From NCBI RefSeq assembly GCF_021378075.1, contig NZ_JAJUOS010000008.1, positions 62,001 through 126,000 on the forward strand: DNA of 64,000 nt, read 5' to 3'. Positions 26,264-34,730 of this stretch are shown piece by piece. The notes under the pieces were generated by a model, which saw only the letters and a list, made by a program, of their open reading frames with translations, did not search any database and had not been told where the DNA came from. The DNA is from Rhodobacter flavimaris (GTDB taxonomy: Bacteria; Pseudomonadota; Alphaproteobacteria; Rhodobacterales; Rhodobacteraceae). The position numbers were made by a program, and so were the translations under genes. How positions within the stretch are numbered: the first letter of the stretch is position 1; every line of letters starts with the position of its first letter.

Positions 26264-27400
26264 TCAGTCCAGCGTCTGGCGGAACCGGCTGAGCGCGAGC
26301 AGCGTGAAGGCGATGGCGAAACCCGCCAGCGCCAACAGTGGCGAAGCGATGGCCGCCAGATCGGCGCCTTTCAGCATCACGCCCCGGATCAGCCGCAGGA
26401 AATGCGTCAGCGGCAGGGTCTCACCGATCCAGCGCGCCCAGGTGGGCATCCCGCTGAAGGGGAACATGAAGCCCGACAGCAGGATCGACGGCAGGAAGTA
26501 GAAGAACGTCAGCTGCATCGCCTGCATCTGCGTGCGCGCAAGCGTCGAGAACACGTAGCCCAACACCACCAGCGCCATCACGAAGACGAAGACGCCGAGC
26601 AGAAGCAGCCAGATGCTGCCCGCGAAGGGCACGCCGAAGATGACGCGCGCGGCGACCAGAACGACCACCACCTGCACTGCGCCCACCACGAAGAAGGGCA
26701 GCACCTTGCCCAACATGATCTCGATCGGCGTGACCGGCATCGAAAGCAGGTTCTCCATCGTGCCGCGCTCGGTCTCGCGCGTGAGGGCCATGGCGGTCAT
26801 CATCACCATGGTCATCTGCAAGATCACGCCCAGAAGGCCGGGCACGATATTGTATTGCGTCAGCCCCTCGGGGTTGTAGCGGCGATGGATGACCACATCG
26901 ACCTTGGTGGCCTGGTTCTCGGCGCTGGCGGCCTCGGTGCGTGCCTCGCGCAGAAGGGCCTCATTGGCAACGGTGCCGATCGTGTTGATGGCGCCCGAGG
27001 CCACGGCGGGGTCGGTGGCATCGGCCTCGATCAGGATCTGCGGATGCTCGCCGCGCTCAAACCGGCGACCGAAATCCGCGGGCATGGTGACGACAAAGCT
27101 GACTTCGCCCGCCGCGATCAGCGCCTCGGCCTCGGCGGCGGTGGCGGCGGGGTGGGTGAAGCGATAATAGCCCGTCAGCTCCAGCGCCGTGACCATCGCG
27201 CGGCTGTAGCGGTCCTGCACCGGCACGACGAGCGCGGCTGGCAGATCCTTGGGGTCATTGTTGATGGCAAAGCCGAACAGCATCAGCTGCATCAGCGGCA
27301 CGCCCAGCATCATCGCGAAGGTGATCCGGTCGCGCCGCATCTGGATCGATTCCTTGCGGATGATCGTGCGCAGCCGCTGCCAGGAGAAGAACGCGCTCAT
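26264..27400 (-). CDS. ABC-2 type exporter permease (YbhS/YbhR-like)
   Basis: A 378-residue membrane protein with an N-terminal helix (around 22-45), a large periplasmic loop, and five C-terminal hydrophobic segments (about 175-370). The segments include IVPGLLGVILQMTMVMMTAMALTRE and the conserved ETERGTMENLLSMPVTPIEIMLGK coupling region. It acts with the upstream ATPase and HlyD-type adaptor. It is the only permease in the unit, so it must form a homodimer; E. coli ybhFSR has two permeases. ATGA overlap with the ATPase gene. Substrate unknown; the family exports drugs such as chloramphenicol or cefoperazone, or cations. Confidence 0.92.
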   Translation of the reverse strand: MSAFFSWQRLRTIIRKESIQMRRDRITFAMMLGVPLMQLMLFGFAINNDPKDLPAALVVPVQDRYSRAMVTALELTGYYRFTHPAATAAEAEALIAAGEVSFVVTMPADFGRRFERGEHPQILIEADATDPAVASGAINTIGTVANEALLREARTEAASAENQATKVDVVIHRRYNPEGLTQYNIVPGLLGVILQMTMVMMTAMALTRETERGTMENLLSMPVTPIEIMLGKVLPFFVVGAVQVVVVLVAARVIFGVPFAGSIWLLLLGVFVFVMALVVLGYVFSTLARTQMQAMQLTFFYFLPSILLSGFMFPFSGMPTWARWIGETLPLTHFLRLIRGVMLKGADLAAIASPLLALAGFAIAFTLLALSRFRQTLD

Positions 27401-28317
27401 TGCATGTTATCCTGCGATGCACCCATCAGCTGGATGAAGACATCCTCAAGGCTCGTCTCGGCCTCGAGCAGTTTCGAGTGGGTGGCCTCGGCGGCGGCAT
27501 GGGCGGCCTTGCGCACGGCGGGGCCATCGCGGCCGATGACATGCAGGCTGTTGCCATAGGGCGCGACCTGCTCGACGCCGTGCATGGTGCGCAACATGCG
27601 CTGTGCCTCGGCGATGCGGGGGCCTTCCAGCACCATCGTGGTCAGACCCGCGTCGCGCACCACCTCGGCCACGGTGCCCTGGCTGATCAGCTTGCCATAG
27701 GAGATGTAGTTGATGCGATGGCAGCGCTCGGCCTCATCCATGTAATGGGTCGAGACAAGGACGGTCAGCCCCTCGGCGGCGCGCTGGTGGATCTCGTCCC
27801 AGAACTCGCGCCGGGCTTTCGGATCGACCCCGGCGGTGGGTTCGTCCAGCATCAGCAGTTTGGGGCGATGCATGATGCAGGCCGCCAGCGCCAGCCGCTG
27901 CTTCCACCCGCCCGAGAGCGACCCGGCCAGCTGCCCCTTGCGGCTGGTCAGGCCCAGATCGGCCAGGGTCGAGGCCACCGCCCCGCGCGGCAGATCGAAC
28001 ACGCCCGCGACGAATTGCAGGTTCTCTTCGATGGTCAGGTCTTCGTAGAAGCTGAACTTCTGCGTCATGTAGCCGACCTCGCGCTTGATGGCGCGCTGAT
28101 CGTGCAGGATGTCATGGCCCAGCACGCGGCCCTCACCCTCGTCGGGCGTCAGCAGGCCGCACATCATGCGGATCGTTGTCGTCTTGCCTGAACCGTTCGG
28201 CCCAAGGAAGCCCACGATCTCGCCCCGCGCGACATTCATCGAAACGTGATCGACCACGGTGCGCTCGCCAAAGCGCTTGACCAGACCGGTCACGGCAATG
28301 GCGGGCTCGGCGGTCAT
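27397..28317 (-). CDS. ABC exporter ATP-binding protein (YbhF-like)
   Basis: A 306-residue ATPase: Walker A GPNGSGKTT (about 39-47), Q-loop YMTQKFSFYEDLTI, signature LSGGWKQRLALA, Walker B LLMLDEPTAGVDP and H-loop VSTHYMDEAERC. A C-terminal extension (about 225-306) is the usual DrrA-type tail. It powers the permease encoded downstream. E. coli YbhF fuses two such domains; here one. Its start overlaps the adaptor gene stop by 4 bases. Confidence 0.93.
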   Translation of the reverse strand: MTAEPAIAVTGLVKRFGERTVVDHVSMNVARGEIVGFLGPNGSGKTTTIRMMCGLLTPDEGEGRVLGHDILHDQRAIKREVGYMTQKFSFYEDLTIEENLQFVAGVFDLPRGAVASTLADLGLTSRKGQLAGSLSGGWKQRLALAACIMHRPKLLMLDEPTAGVDPKARREFWDEIHQRAAEGLTVLVSTHYMDEAERCHRINYISYGKLISQGTVAEVVRDAGLTTMVLEGPRIAEAQRMLRTMHGVEQVAPYGNSLHVIGRDGPAVRKAAHAAAEATHSKLLEAETSLEDVFIQLMGASQDNMQ

Positions 28318-29261
28318 TTTGCGGCCTCGGCGAGCGAGACATCGACGATCTGCCCGGGCTTAAGGCTAGCCTCACCCTCGGGCAGGGCCTCGACCAGGTA
28401 AACCAGCTTCTGGCGGTTTTGCAGCGAGTAGATCACCGGCGGGGTGAACTCGGGGCCGTCGGCGATATAGCTGATGCGGGCGTGCAACCCCTCGGCGCAG
28501 CCATCGCAATGCACCGAGAGCCGCGTGCCGGTCGAAAGCGCGGCGATCTCGCCCTCGGGGATATAGAGGCGCAGCTTGATCGCACCGTCGGGCAGCAGCG
28601 AGAAAACCGGCGCCGAGGGGCCGGCCATCTCGCCCGGCATCCGCAGGATATCCGAGACCACGCCCGCAGCCGGGGCGGTCAGGTCTCGCTTGGCCAGCGT
28701 CCAGCGCGCCTTGTCGAGATCGGCGCTTGCGGCCTGCACGGCGGCCTCGGCGGCGGCGATTTCCTCGGGGCGGGCGGGCAGGCGGGCGACGGCCAGGTTC
28801 GCCTCGATCTGCGCGACGCTGGCGCGGGCGACCGAAACCGCCGTTTCCGCATCCTCGCGCTGCGCCTCGCTGGCCGCGCCGCGCGCCTCAAGCGTGCTGA
28901 GCCGCGCAAGCTGGCGTTCATATTCGGCAAGTTGCGCCGTGGCCGAGGCCAGCGAGGCCTCGATCACCTGGATCTCTTCGGGGCGGCGGCCTTCGCGAAG
29001 GTTGCGAAGCTGGCTTTCGGCCTGGGCCAGCGCGGCCGCGGCCTGCGCCACACTCAGTTCGGCATCGCGCCGCTCTTGCCGGGCCAGCACATCGCCCAGT
29101 TCGAAACGCTGGCCCCGCGCCACCGCAAGGCTTTCAACCTGCGCCGTTGCAAGCGGCGCCAGCAGGACGTGATCGCCCTCGACATAACCGGTGCCAAGCG
29201 GGCTGGTCGCCACACAAGCGCCGATCAGGGCGGAGAGGATCGGGACCGAGCAAATGTCCAT
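28314..29261 (-). CDS. HlyD family periplasmic adaptor protein (YbhG-like)
   Basis: A 315-residue membrane-fusion protein. An N-terminal membrane segment (MDICSVPILSALIGACVATS, with a possible lipobox-like cysteine) is followed by a biotinyl-lipoyl half, a long alanine/glutamate-rich coiled coil (about 65-200), the second lipoyl half (TAPAAGVVSDILRMPGEM) and a beta-barrel region ending VSLAEAAK. It links the inner-membrane ABC exporter to an outer-membrane exit. The start ATG 29261 is two bases from the TetR stop, so the operon is tetR-hlyD-ATPase-permease. Confidence 0.92.
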   Translation of the reverse strand: MDICSVPILSALIGACVATSPLGTGYVEGDHVLLAPLATAQVESLAVARGQRFELGDVLARQERRDAELSVAQAAAALAQAESQLRNLREGRRPEEIQVIEASLASATAQLAEYERQLARLSTLEARGAASEAQREDAETAVSVARASVAQIEANLAVARLPARPEEIAAAEAAVQAASADLDKARWTLAKRDLTAPAAGVVSDILRMPGEMAGPSAPVFSLLPDGAIKLRLYIPEGEIAALSTGTRLSVHCDGCAEGLHARISYIADGPEFTPPVIYSLQNRQKLVYLVEALPEGEASLKPGQIVDVSLAEAAK

Positions 29262-29263
29262 CG

Positions 29264-29917
29264 TCAATTCCCTTCGGTTTCGCGCAGCATGGCGTTGAAA
29301 TTCCCGACGATTACATCGGCGACCTTGTCGGCGGCCTCGGGGCCATATCCCGTCCAGCCCAAGCGGCGCGTGACGACAGGGCCTGCGAGGCGGAAATAGA
29401 GCACCTGCCCGATGAAGCTGAATACGCGCAGGCGCACTGCCTCGGATTCGGCGGGGTGGCCGCTGGCCAGACCCCAAAGCGCGCAGATCCGCGCATGGGT
29501 CGGCATGATCAGGTCGCGGTAGATGATGTCGGCGGCCTCGGTTTCCTCGGTGATCTCGCGCAGCGCGAAGGCCACCAGATCGCGCACCTTATCGCTGCCC
29601 AGAATGAACCCCACCATCTTGCGGATCGTGTGGCGCAATACCTCGGCTGCCTGCTGTGCGGTGAGATCGGGCAGTTCGGGCTGATCGGCCACGACGCCAC
29701 CAACGCGGTAAACGAATTCGCGCGCGCAGGCCTCGCGCAGGCCGTTCTTGCCACCGAAGTAATAGGCGATGGAGGCGACATTGGCGCCCGCCTTTGCAGC
29801 GATCTCGCGCGTTGAGGTCGCGGCGAAGCCCTGACGGCCAAACAGGGCCACGCCCGCCTCGATCAGGGCGAGCGCGGTGCCATCGGGGCGAGGGGTTGAT
29901 TGGCCATGATCTGTCAT
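29264..29917 (-). CDS. TetR family regulator, CecR/DUF1956 type
   Basis: A 217-residue TetR protein. The N-terminal helix-turn-helix (about 14-60) contains ALFGRQGFAATSTREIAAKAGANVASIAYYFGGKNGL. The C-terminal domain (LWGLASGHPAESEAVRLRVFSFIGQVLYFRLAGPVV) is the CecR/YbiH-type DUF1956 domain. In E. coli, cecR precedes ybhGFSR (adaptor, ATPase, permeases), and the same order is seen here, so this regulator likely represses its own operon. A perfect 16-bp palindrome lies 12 bases upstream of its start. Confidence 0.93.
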   Translation of the reverse strand: MTDHGQSTPRPDGTALALIEAGVALFGRQGFAATSTREIAAKAGANVASIAYYFGGKNGLREACAREFVYRVGGVVADQPELPDLTAQQAAEVLRHTIRKMVGFILGSDKVRDLVAFALREITEETEAADIIYRDLIMPTHARICALWGLASGHPAESEAVRLRVFSFIGQVLYFRLAGPVVTRRLGWTGYGPEAADKVADVIVGNFNAMLRETEGN

Positions 29918-29928
29918 GCCCCAATCAT

Positions 29929-29944
29929 AATCAAACGATTGATT
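29929..29944. promoter_or_regulatory. palindromic operator upstream of the CecR-like gene
   Basis: AATCAA-ACGA-TTGATT is a perfect 6-4-6 dyad ending 12 bases upstream of the tetR ATG, in a small AT-rich patch. This is the expected position and size of a TetR-family autoregulatory operator. It overlaps nothing coding. Confidence 0.6.
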
Positions 29945-29947
29945 AAA

Positions 29948-30667
29948 TCAAGCGACGCCCTGTGTTTCGGACATTGTGCCACAGGCCTGCGCCCGGCTCC
30001 GCAGGAAGAACTCGGCAATCGTCTGCGCGTATTGGTCCGAGGAAAGCACCCCGCCCAGACCGTTCAGCGCCCGATCCGCGACATCGGCGGGCAGGATCGC
30101 ACGCCGCGCCTCGATCAGGGCGCGGGTGAACTCGGGGGTGAATTCGGGATGCGGCTGGAAGGTCAGCGCCTGATCGCCATAGGCCAGCGCCGCGTTCTCG
30201 CAAAAGGCATTCGAAGCGATGACCCGCGCGGCGCGGGGCTTCACCGTCACCTGATCTTGATGCCAGGCGAGCAGGCTGTCGCACGCGCCCTCCTCGGTCG
30301 CGTAATCCACGGCACCCACCGCCCAGCCACCGTCGAACTTCTCGACCCGGCCGCCCATCGCCTGCGCAATGATCTGGTGGCCGAAACAGATGCCAACCAT
30401 CGGCACCGCCTTGACGAAGCAATAGCGGATGAAGGCCTCAAGCGGTGCAATCCAGTCGTGGTCTTCATAGACGCCAAAGCGCGAACCGGTGATCAGCCAG
30501 CCGTCGGCCTCGTCAGGGTCGCTCGGCAGCACGCCGTCAAGCACGGGCCAGGTTTGAAACTCAAACCCGTGCCCCGCCAGAAGGCGGTGAAAGAAGCTGT
30601 CATAATCGCCGAACTGCTCGCGCAGCTCATCGGGCGAGCGGCCGGTCTGTAGAATACCGATCTTCAT
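29948..30667 (-). CDS. class I glutamine amidotransferase (candidate gamma-Glu-GABA hydrolase)
   Basis: A 239-residue GATase-1 protein with the catalytic cysteine in GICFGHQ (Cys94) and the partner His173 and Glu175 in FQPHPEF. The sequence resembles the GMP-synthase-like stand-alone amidotransferases and not the E. coli PuuD (peptidase C26) protein. Its place at the end of the puuA-puuB-potFGHI unit suggests it hydrolyses gamma-glutamyl-GABA, the last step of the Puu pathway; this is inference from position. The start ATG 30667 is 43 bases from the potI stop, with a hairpin between. Confidence 0.85.
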   Translation of the reverse strand: MKIGILQTGRSPDELREQFGDYDSFFHRLLAGHGFEFQTWPVLDGVLPSDPDEADGWLITGSRFGVYEDHDWIAPLEAFIRYCFVKAVPMVGICFGHQIIAQAMGGRVEKFDGGWAVGAVDYATEEGACDSLLAWHQDQVTVKPRAARVIASNAFCENAALAYGDQALTFQPHPEFTPEFTRALIEARRAILPADVADRALNGLGGVLSSDQYAQTIAEFFLRSRAQACGTMSETQGVA

Positions 30668-30683
30668 GATGTCTCCGAATGGG

Positions 30684-30705
30684 CCGGAGCGGCTGCCCGC
30701 TCCGG
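30684..30705 (-). terminator. hairpin between potI and the amidotransferase gene
   Basis: Arms CCGGAGCGG (30684-30692) and CCGCTCCGG (30697-30705), loop CTGC. No T-run follows on the minus strand, so it probably lets transcription through or stabilises the upstream mRNA. Confidence 0.5.
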
Positions 30706-30710
30706 TCAGG

Positions 30711-31514
30711 TCAATGCGATTGGGCTTCGCTTTTCTGCATCTGCCAGGCGGCGACCAGGATCACCGCCGAGATCGACACGATGATCAGCGTCGCCAGCGC
30801 GTTCACCTCGGGGCTGACCCCAAGACGCACTTTCGAGAAGATCACCATCGGCAGGGTCGACGCCCCCGGCCCCGTCACGAAGCTGGCCACGACAAGGTCA
30901 TCAAGGCTGATCGTGAAGACCAGAAGCCAAGCCGAAATCAGCGCGGGCGCCAGTGCGGGCAGCGTCACGTCGAAGAAGACCCGGATCGGGCGCGCGCCCA
31001 GATCCTGCGCGGCTTCCTCGATCGAACGGTCGAGCGAACCCATCCGCGAGCCGAGCACCACGGTCGCATAGGCCGCGCCAAAGGTGGCATGGGCAATCAC
31101 GATGGTGTCCACCCCACGCCCGGCGGGCCAGCCGACCAGCGATTCCAGCGCCACAAACAGCAGCAGCAGCGACAGGCCGATGATCACCTCGGGCATCACC
31201 AGCGGCGCAGTCACCGCCCCGCTCAACATCATGCGCGCCGGGAAACGGCCGAACCGGGCCAGCGCGTAGGAGGCCAGCGTGCCGATCACCGTCGCAATGG
31301 TGGCCGACATCAGCGCTACCTTGAGGCTGACCCAGGCGGCGTCGAGGATCTGCTGATCTTGTAGCAGCGCGGCATACCACTTGGTCGAGAAGCCGCCCCA
31401 GACCGTCACCAGCTTGGATGCGTTGAAGCTGAAGATGATCAGCGACAGGATCGGCGCGTAGAGGAAGACGAACCCCAGGAAGGCCGTCATGCGAAGGCTG
31501 AATGAGCGACGCAT
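30711..31514 (-). CDS. potI: putrescine/spermidine ABC permease PotI-type
   Basis: A 267-residue permease with about six helices and the EAA loop EEAAQDLGARPIRVFFDVTLPALAPALI. The N-terminus (LRMTAFLGFVFLYAPILSLIIFSFNAS) and the KWYAALLQDQQILDAAWVSLKVA phrase are typical of PotI/PotC. It pairs with PotH in the polyamine importer. The start ATG overlaps the potH stop by one base. Confidence 0.94.
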   Translation of the reverse strand: MRRSFSLRMTAFLGFVFLYAPILSLIIFSFNASKLVTVWGGFSTKWYAALLQDQQILDAAWVSLKVALMSATIATVIGTLASYALARFGRFPARMMLSGAVTAPLVMPEVIIGLSLLLLFVALESLVGWPAGRGVDTIVIAHATFGAAYATVVLGSRMGSLDRSIEEAAQDLGARPIRVFFDVTLPALAPALISAWLLVFTISLDDLVVASFVTGPGASTLPMVIFSKVRLGVSPEVNALATLIIVSISAVILVAAWQMQKSEAQSH

Positions 31515-32422
31515 CAGTTTGCCTCCTCTTTGCCCGACTGGGTGCGTTGCAAGATCGCGATCGGCATCACCAGCACCACCAGCATGACAATCGCCACAGC
31601 CGAGGCCACCGGCCAGTCACGGTTCGAGAAGAACTCGTTCCACAGCACCGAGCCGATCATCAGCGTGTCAGGTCCGCCAAGCAGCGCGGGGATGACGAAC
31701 TCGCCCACCGCCGGGATGAAGACCAGAAGCGAACCCGCGATGATCCCCGGCACCGACAAGGGCAGCGTCACATTGAGGAAGGTCACGAAGGGCCGCGCAC
31801 CCAGATCGGCCGAGGCCTCCAAGAGCGCCTCATCCAGCTTCACCAGCGTGGCGTAAAGCGGCAGGATCATGAAGGGCAGGTAGCTGTAGACGATGCCCAG
31901 ATAGACCGCGAAATCGGTTTGCAGCAGCACCAGCGGCTCGTCGATCACGCCCATCGACATCAGCACGTTGTTGATCACGCCATTGCCCTTGAGAATGCCG
32001 ATCCACGCATAGACGCGCAGCAGGAACGAGGTCCAGAACGGCAGCACGACCAGCATCAGCAGGATATTCCGGCGATGCTGCGGCGCGCGCGCGATGACAT
32101 AGGCCATCGGGTAACCGATCAGAAGCGTGATCACCGTCGCGGCCGCCGCGATCTTGAGCGAGCCGAGATAGGCCATCAGGTAAAGCGGGTCTTCGGCCAG
32201 GAAGAGGTAATTGCCGAAGTTAAGCGAGACGTTCAGCACGCCCTCGGCCCATTCCCAGATCGGCAGATAGGGCGGGCGCGCGATGGCCGATTCCGACAGT
32301 GAGATCTTGGCCAGCACCACGAAGGGCAGCAGAAAGAACAGCGTAAGCCACGCCAAGGGCGCCGCGACCACGAAGGCCCGCCCCTTCGCGCCGACCCATT
32401 CCAGCAACGCGCGCGGTGTCAT
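31514..32422 (-). CDS. potH: putrescine/spermidine ABC permease PotH-type
   Basis: A 302-residue permease with about six helices. Family phrases: LAWLTLFFLLPFVVLAKISLSE, NYLFLAEDPLYLMAYLGSLKIA, LLRVYAWIGILKGNGVINN and the EAA loop LEASADLGARPFVTFLNVTLPLSVPGII. The start ATG 32422 overlaps the potG stop (ATGA); the frame extends to 32455 but that would overlap potG further. Partner of PotI. Confidence 0.94.
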   Translation of the reverse strand: MTPRALLEWVGAKGRAFVVAAPLAWLTLFFLLPFVVLAKISLSESAIARPPYLPIWEWAEGVLNVSLNFGNYLFLAEDPLYLMAYLGSLKIAAAATVITLLIGYPMAYVIARAPQHRRNILLMLVVLPFWTSFLLRVYAWIGILKGNGVINNVLMSMGVIDEPLVLLQTDFAVYLGIVYSYLPFMILPLYATLVKLDEALLEASADLGARPFVTFLNVTLPLSVPGIIAGSLLVFIPAVGEFVIPALLGGPDTLMIGSVLWNEFFSNRDWPVASAVAIVMLVVLVMPIAILQRTQSGKEEAN

Positions 32423-33558
32423 GCCGTCACCACGACGCTTGCCGCGCCGTCCCATCCGATCTGCACCGCCTCGCCCGCGCGGATCGCATCGTCATCCGAG
32501 CGGCGGCGGTTCGTCTGGCTGACCTTGACCTGCTTGCCGGTCGGCAGGGTGACGTGGAAAACAGACAGGTTGCCCATGTAGGACACGTCATCCACCGTGG
32601 CCGCTAGCCGGTTGGCCAGGCTCTCGGGCAGGGCGCGTTCGATCGCGATCTTCTCGGGGCGCAGCGCCACGGCGACCGACTGGCCTTTGACGCCGCTGAT
32701 CCCGTGCGAAACAAGGATATCGCTGTCGGTGTCGCCCGAGTGGATCACCACATGATCGTCGGCATCCTCGGCGATCTTGCCCTCGAAGATATTCACCGAG
32801 CCGATGAAATCCGCGACAAAGCGCGTGTTGGGATATTCATAGACGTCATGCGGCGTGCCGATCTGCACGATCTGCCCGGCGGTCATCACACCCAGGCGCG
32901 ATGACAGGGTCATCGCCTCTTCCTGGTCATGGGTCACCACGACGAAGGTCACGCCGAGCGTTTCCTGAATCTTGATCAGCTCGCGCTGCGTTTCCTCGCG
33001 CAGCTTCTTGTCGAGCGCACCGAGCGGCTCGTCGAGCATCAAGAGCTTCGGGCGCTTGATCAGTGAGCGCGCCAGCGCCACGCGCTGACGTTGACCGCCC
33101 GAAAGCTGGTGCGGCTTGCGCGCGGCCAGCCCGTCAAGCTGCACGAGCGAGAGCATCTCGGTCACTCGGGTCGCGATCTCGGCGCGCGGCACGCCGTCAC
33201 GCTTGAGGCCATAGGCGATGTTCTTCTCGACGCTCATATGCGGGAAGAGCGCATAGGACTGGAACATCATGTTGGTGTCGCGCTTGTGCGGCGGCACGCC
33301 CGACATATCCTCGCCGTCGATCAGGATCTGGCCCGAGGTCGGCATCTCGAACCCCGCCAGCATCCGCAGCAGCGTGGACTTGCCGCAGCCCGACCCGCCC
33401 AGAAGGCAGAACAACTCGCCCTGGTAGATGTCGAGCGAGACATCGTTCACCGCCGTGAAAGCGCCGAACTTCTTGGTGACGTTGCGGATCTGCAAGAACG
33501 GCTTGGCATTCGGATCCTCCCACGGCTTGAGCGCGCGGGCCGAGGTTGCTTCGGTCAT
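32419..33558 (-). CDS. potG: polyamine ABC transporter ATP-binding protein PotG-type
   Basis: A 379-residue ATPase: Walker A GGSGCGKST (about 54-62), signature LSGGQRQRVALARS, Walker B LLMLDEPLGALD, H-loop VVTHDQEEAMTLS, then a C-terminal TOBE regulatory domain (about 290-375). The N-terminal phrase PWEDPNAKPFLQIRNVTKKFGAF and length are typical for PotG. It energises uptake through PotH and PotI. A 56-base gap with a hairpin separates it from potF. Confidence 0.95.
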   Translation of the reverse strand: MTEATSARALKPWEDPNAKPFLQIRNVTKKFGAFTAVNDVSLDIYQGELFCLLGGSGCGKSTLLRMLAGFEMPTSGQILIDGEDMSGVPPHKRDTNMMFQSYALFPHMSVEKNIAYGLKRDGVPRAEIATRVTEMLSLVQLDGLAARKPHQLSGGQRQRVALARSLIKRPKLLMLDEPLGALDKKLREETQRELIKIQETLGVTFVVVTHDQEEAMTLSSRLGVMTAGQIVQIGTPHDVYEYPNTRFVADFIGSVNIFEGKIAEDADDHVVIHSGDTDSDILVSHGISGVKGQSVAVALRPEKIAIERALPESLANRLAATVDDVSYMGNLSVFHVTLPTGKQVKVSQTNRRRSDDDAIRAGEAVQIGWDGAASVVVTA

Positions 33559-33583
33559 TTTCTTTCCCTGTCAGAAATGCAAA

Positions 33584-33607
33584 GGCCACCCCACGGCGGG
33601 GGTGGCC
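33584..33607 (-). terminator. hairpin between potF and potG (attenuator-type)
   Basis: Arms GGCCACCCC (33584-33592) and GGGGTGGCC (33599-33607), loop of 6. On the minus strand it is followed by TTTGCATTT, an incomplete T-run. It likely gives partial termination or protects potF mRNA so that the binding protein is in excess. Confidence 0.65.
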
Positions 33608-33614
33608 GATCCGA

Positions 33615-34700
33615 TCATTGTCCGGTCTTGAGCGAGGTCCAGGCGCGGGTCAGCGAACGGTCGTAGCGCTGGCTGTGCGGCTTGGCCGAGTACATCTTGG
33701 CCATGACCTCGGGCGCCGGGTAGATGCCGGGGTCGTTGCGGACCGCCTCGTCCACCAGCTCGGTCGCCTTCTGGTTGGCGTTGGCGTAGTAGACGTAGTT
33801 GGTGATCGCGGCCGAAACCTCGGGGCGCAGGAAATAATCGACGAACTTGTGTGCGTTCTCCGGATGCGGCGCATCCGAGGGGATCACCAGCATGTCGAAG
33901 CCCACCAGAGCGCCCTCTTTCGGGATCTCGTAGGCCACGCGCACGCCCTGCCCGGCTTCGTCGGCGCGGTCACGTGCTTGCAGGATGTCGCCCGAGTAAC
34001 CGACGGCAAGGCAGATGTCGCCATTCGCCAGATCGTTGATGTATTGCGACGAGTGGAAATAACGGATGAACGGGCGCACGCCCTTCATCAGCTCGGTCGC
34101 GGCCTCGAGGTCTTCGGCTTTTTCCGAGGTCGGATCGAGGCCAAGGTAGTTCAGCGCCGCCGCCGTGATCTCGGAGGGCGAGTCGAGCAGGGCGATCCCG
34201 CAATCTTGCAGCTTTTCTGCCTGCGCAGGGTCGAAAAGCGCCGACCAGCTGTCGATCTCTTCCGAGCCAAGACGCTCGGCCACCTTGTCGCGGTTATAGC
34301 CCAGACCGACGGTGTACATCATGTAGGGCACGCCATAGGCATTGCCCGGATCGTTGGCGGCGATGATCTCCAGCACCTTGGGATCGAGATTGCCGTAATT
34401 GGCGATCTGCGCGCGGTCGATTTCCTGAAACACGCCCGCCTGTGCCTGACGCGCCATGAACTCGAGCGAGGGCACGACGATGTCGTAATTGGTCGAGCCG
34501 GTCAGCATCTTGGCCTCGACGACCTCGTTGCTGTCGAAGACGTCATAGTTGACCTTGATCCCGGTCTCGGCCTCGAAATTCGCGATCGTGTCTTCCGCGA
34601 TATAGTCCGACCAGTTGTAGATGTTCAGAACGGCTTCTTCTGCTGCCGCCACGCCTGCCGAAGCAAGCATGGCCACGCCAGCGGCCATGAGGTTTTTCAT
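33615..34700 (-). CDS. potF: polyamine-binding periplasmic protein PotF-type
   Basis: A 361-residue substrate-binding protein with signal peptide 1-20 (MKNLMAAGVAMLASAGVAAA). Mature start EEAVLNIYNWSDYIAEDTI is the typical PotD/PotF opening, where the NWSDYI aromatic and Asp residues contact polyamines. Later blocks PYMMYTVGLGYN, SWSALFDP and AVGYSGDI confirm the family. Specificity (putrescine or spermidine) is not decidable by eye; the linked puu genes favour putrescine. It lies 30 bases downstream of puuB. Confidence 0.94.
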   Translation of the reverse strand: MKNLMAAGVAMLASAGVAAAEEAVLNIYNWSDYIAEDTIANFEAETGIKVNYDVFDSNEVVEAKMLTGSTNYDIVVPSLEFMARQAQAGVFQEIDRAQIANYGNLDPKVLEIIAANDPGNAYGVPYMMYTVGLGYNRDKVAERLGSEEIDSWSALFDPAQAEKLQDCGIALLDSPSEITAAALNYLGLDPTSEKAEDLEAATELMKGVRPFIRYFHSSQYINDLANGDICLAVGYSGDILQARDRADEAGQGVRVAYEIPKEGALVGFDMLVIPSDAPHPENAHKFVDYFLRPEVSAAITNYVYYANANQKATELVDEAVRNDPGIYPAPEVMAKMYSAKPHSQRYDRSLTRAWTSLKTGQ

Positions 34701-34730
34701 TTCGTGATCTCCCTGTGAAAACGCTGCGGC

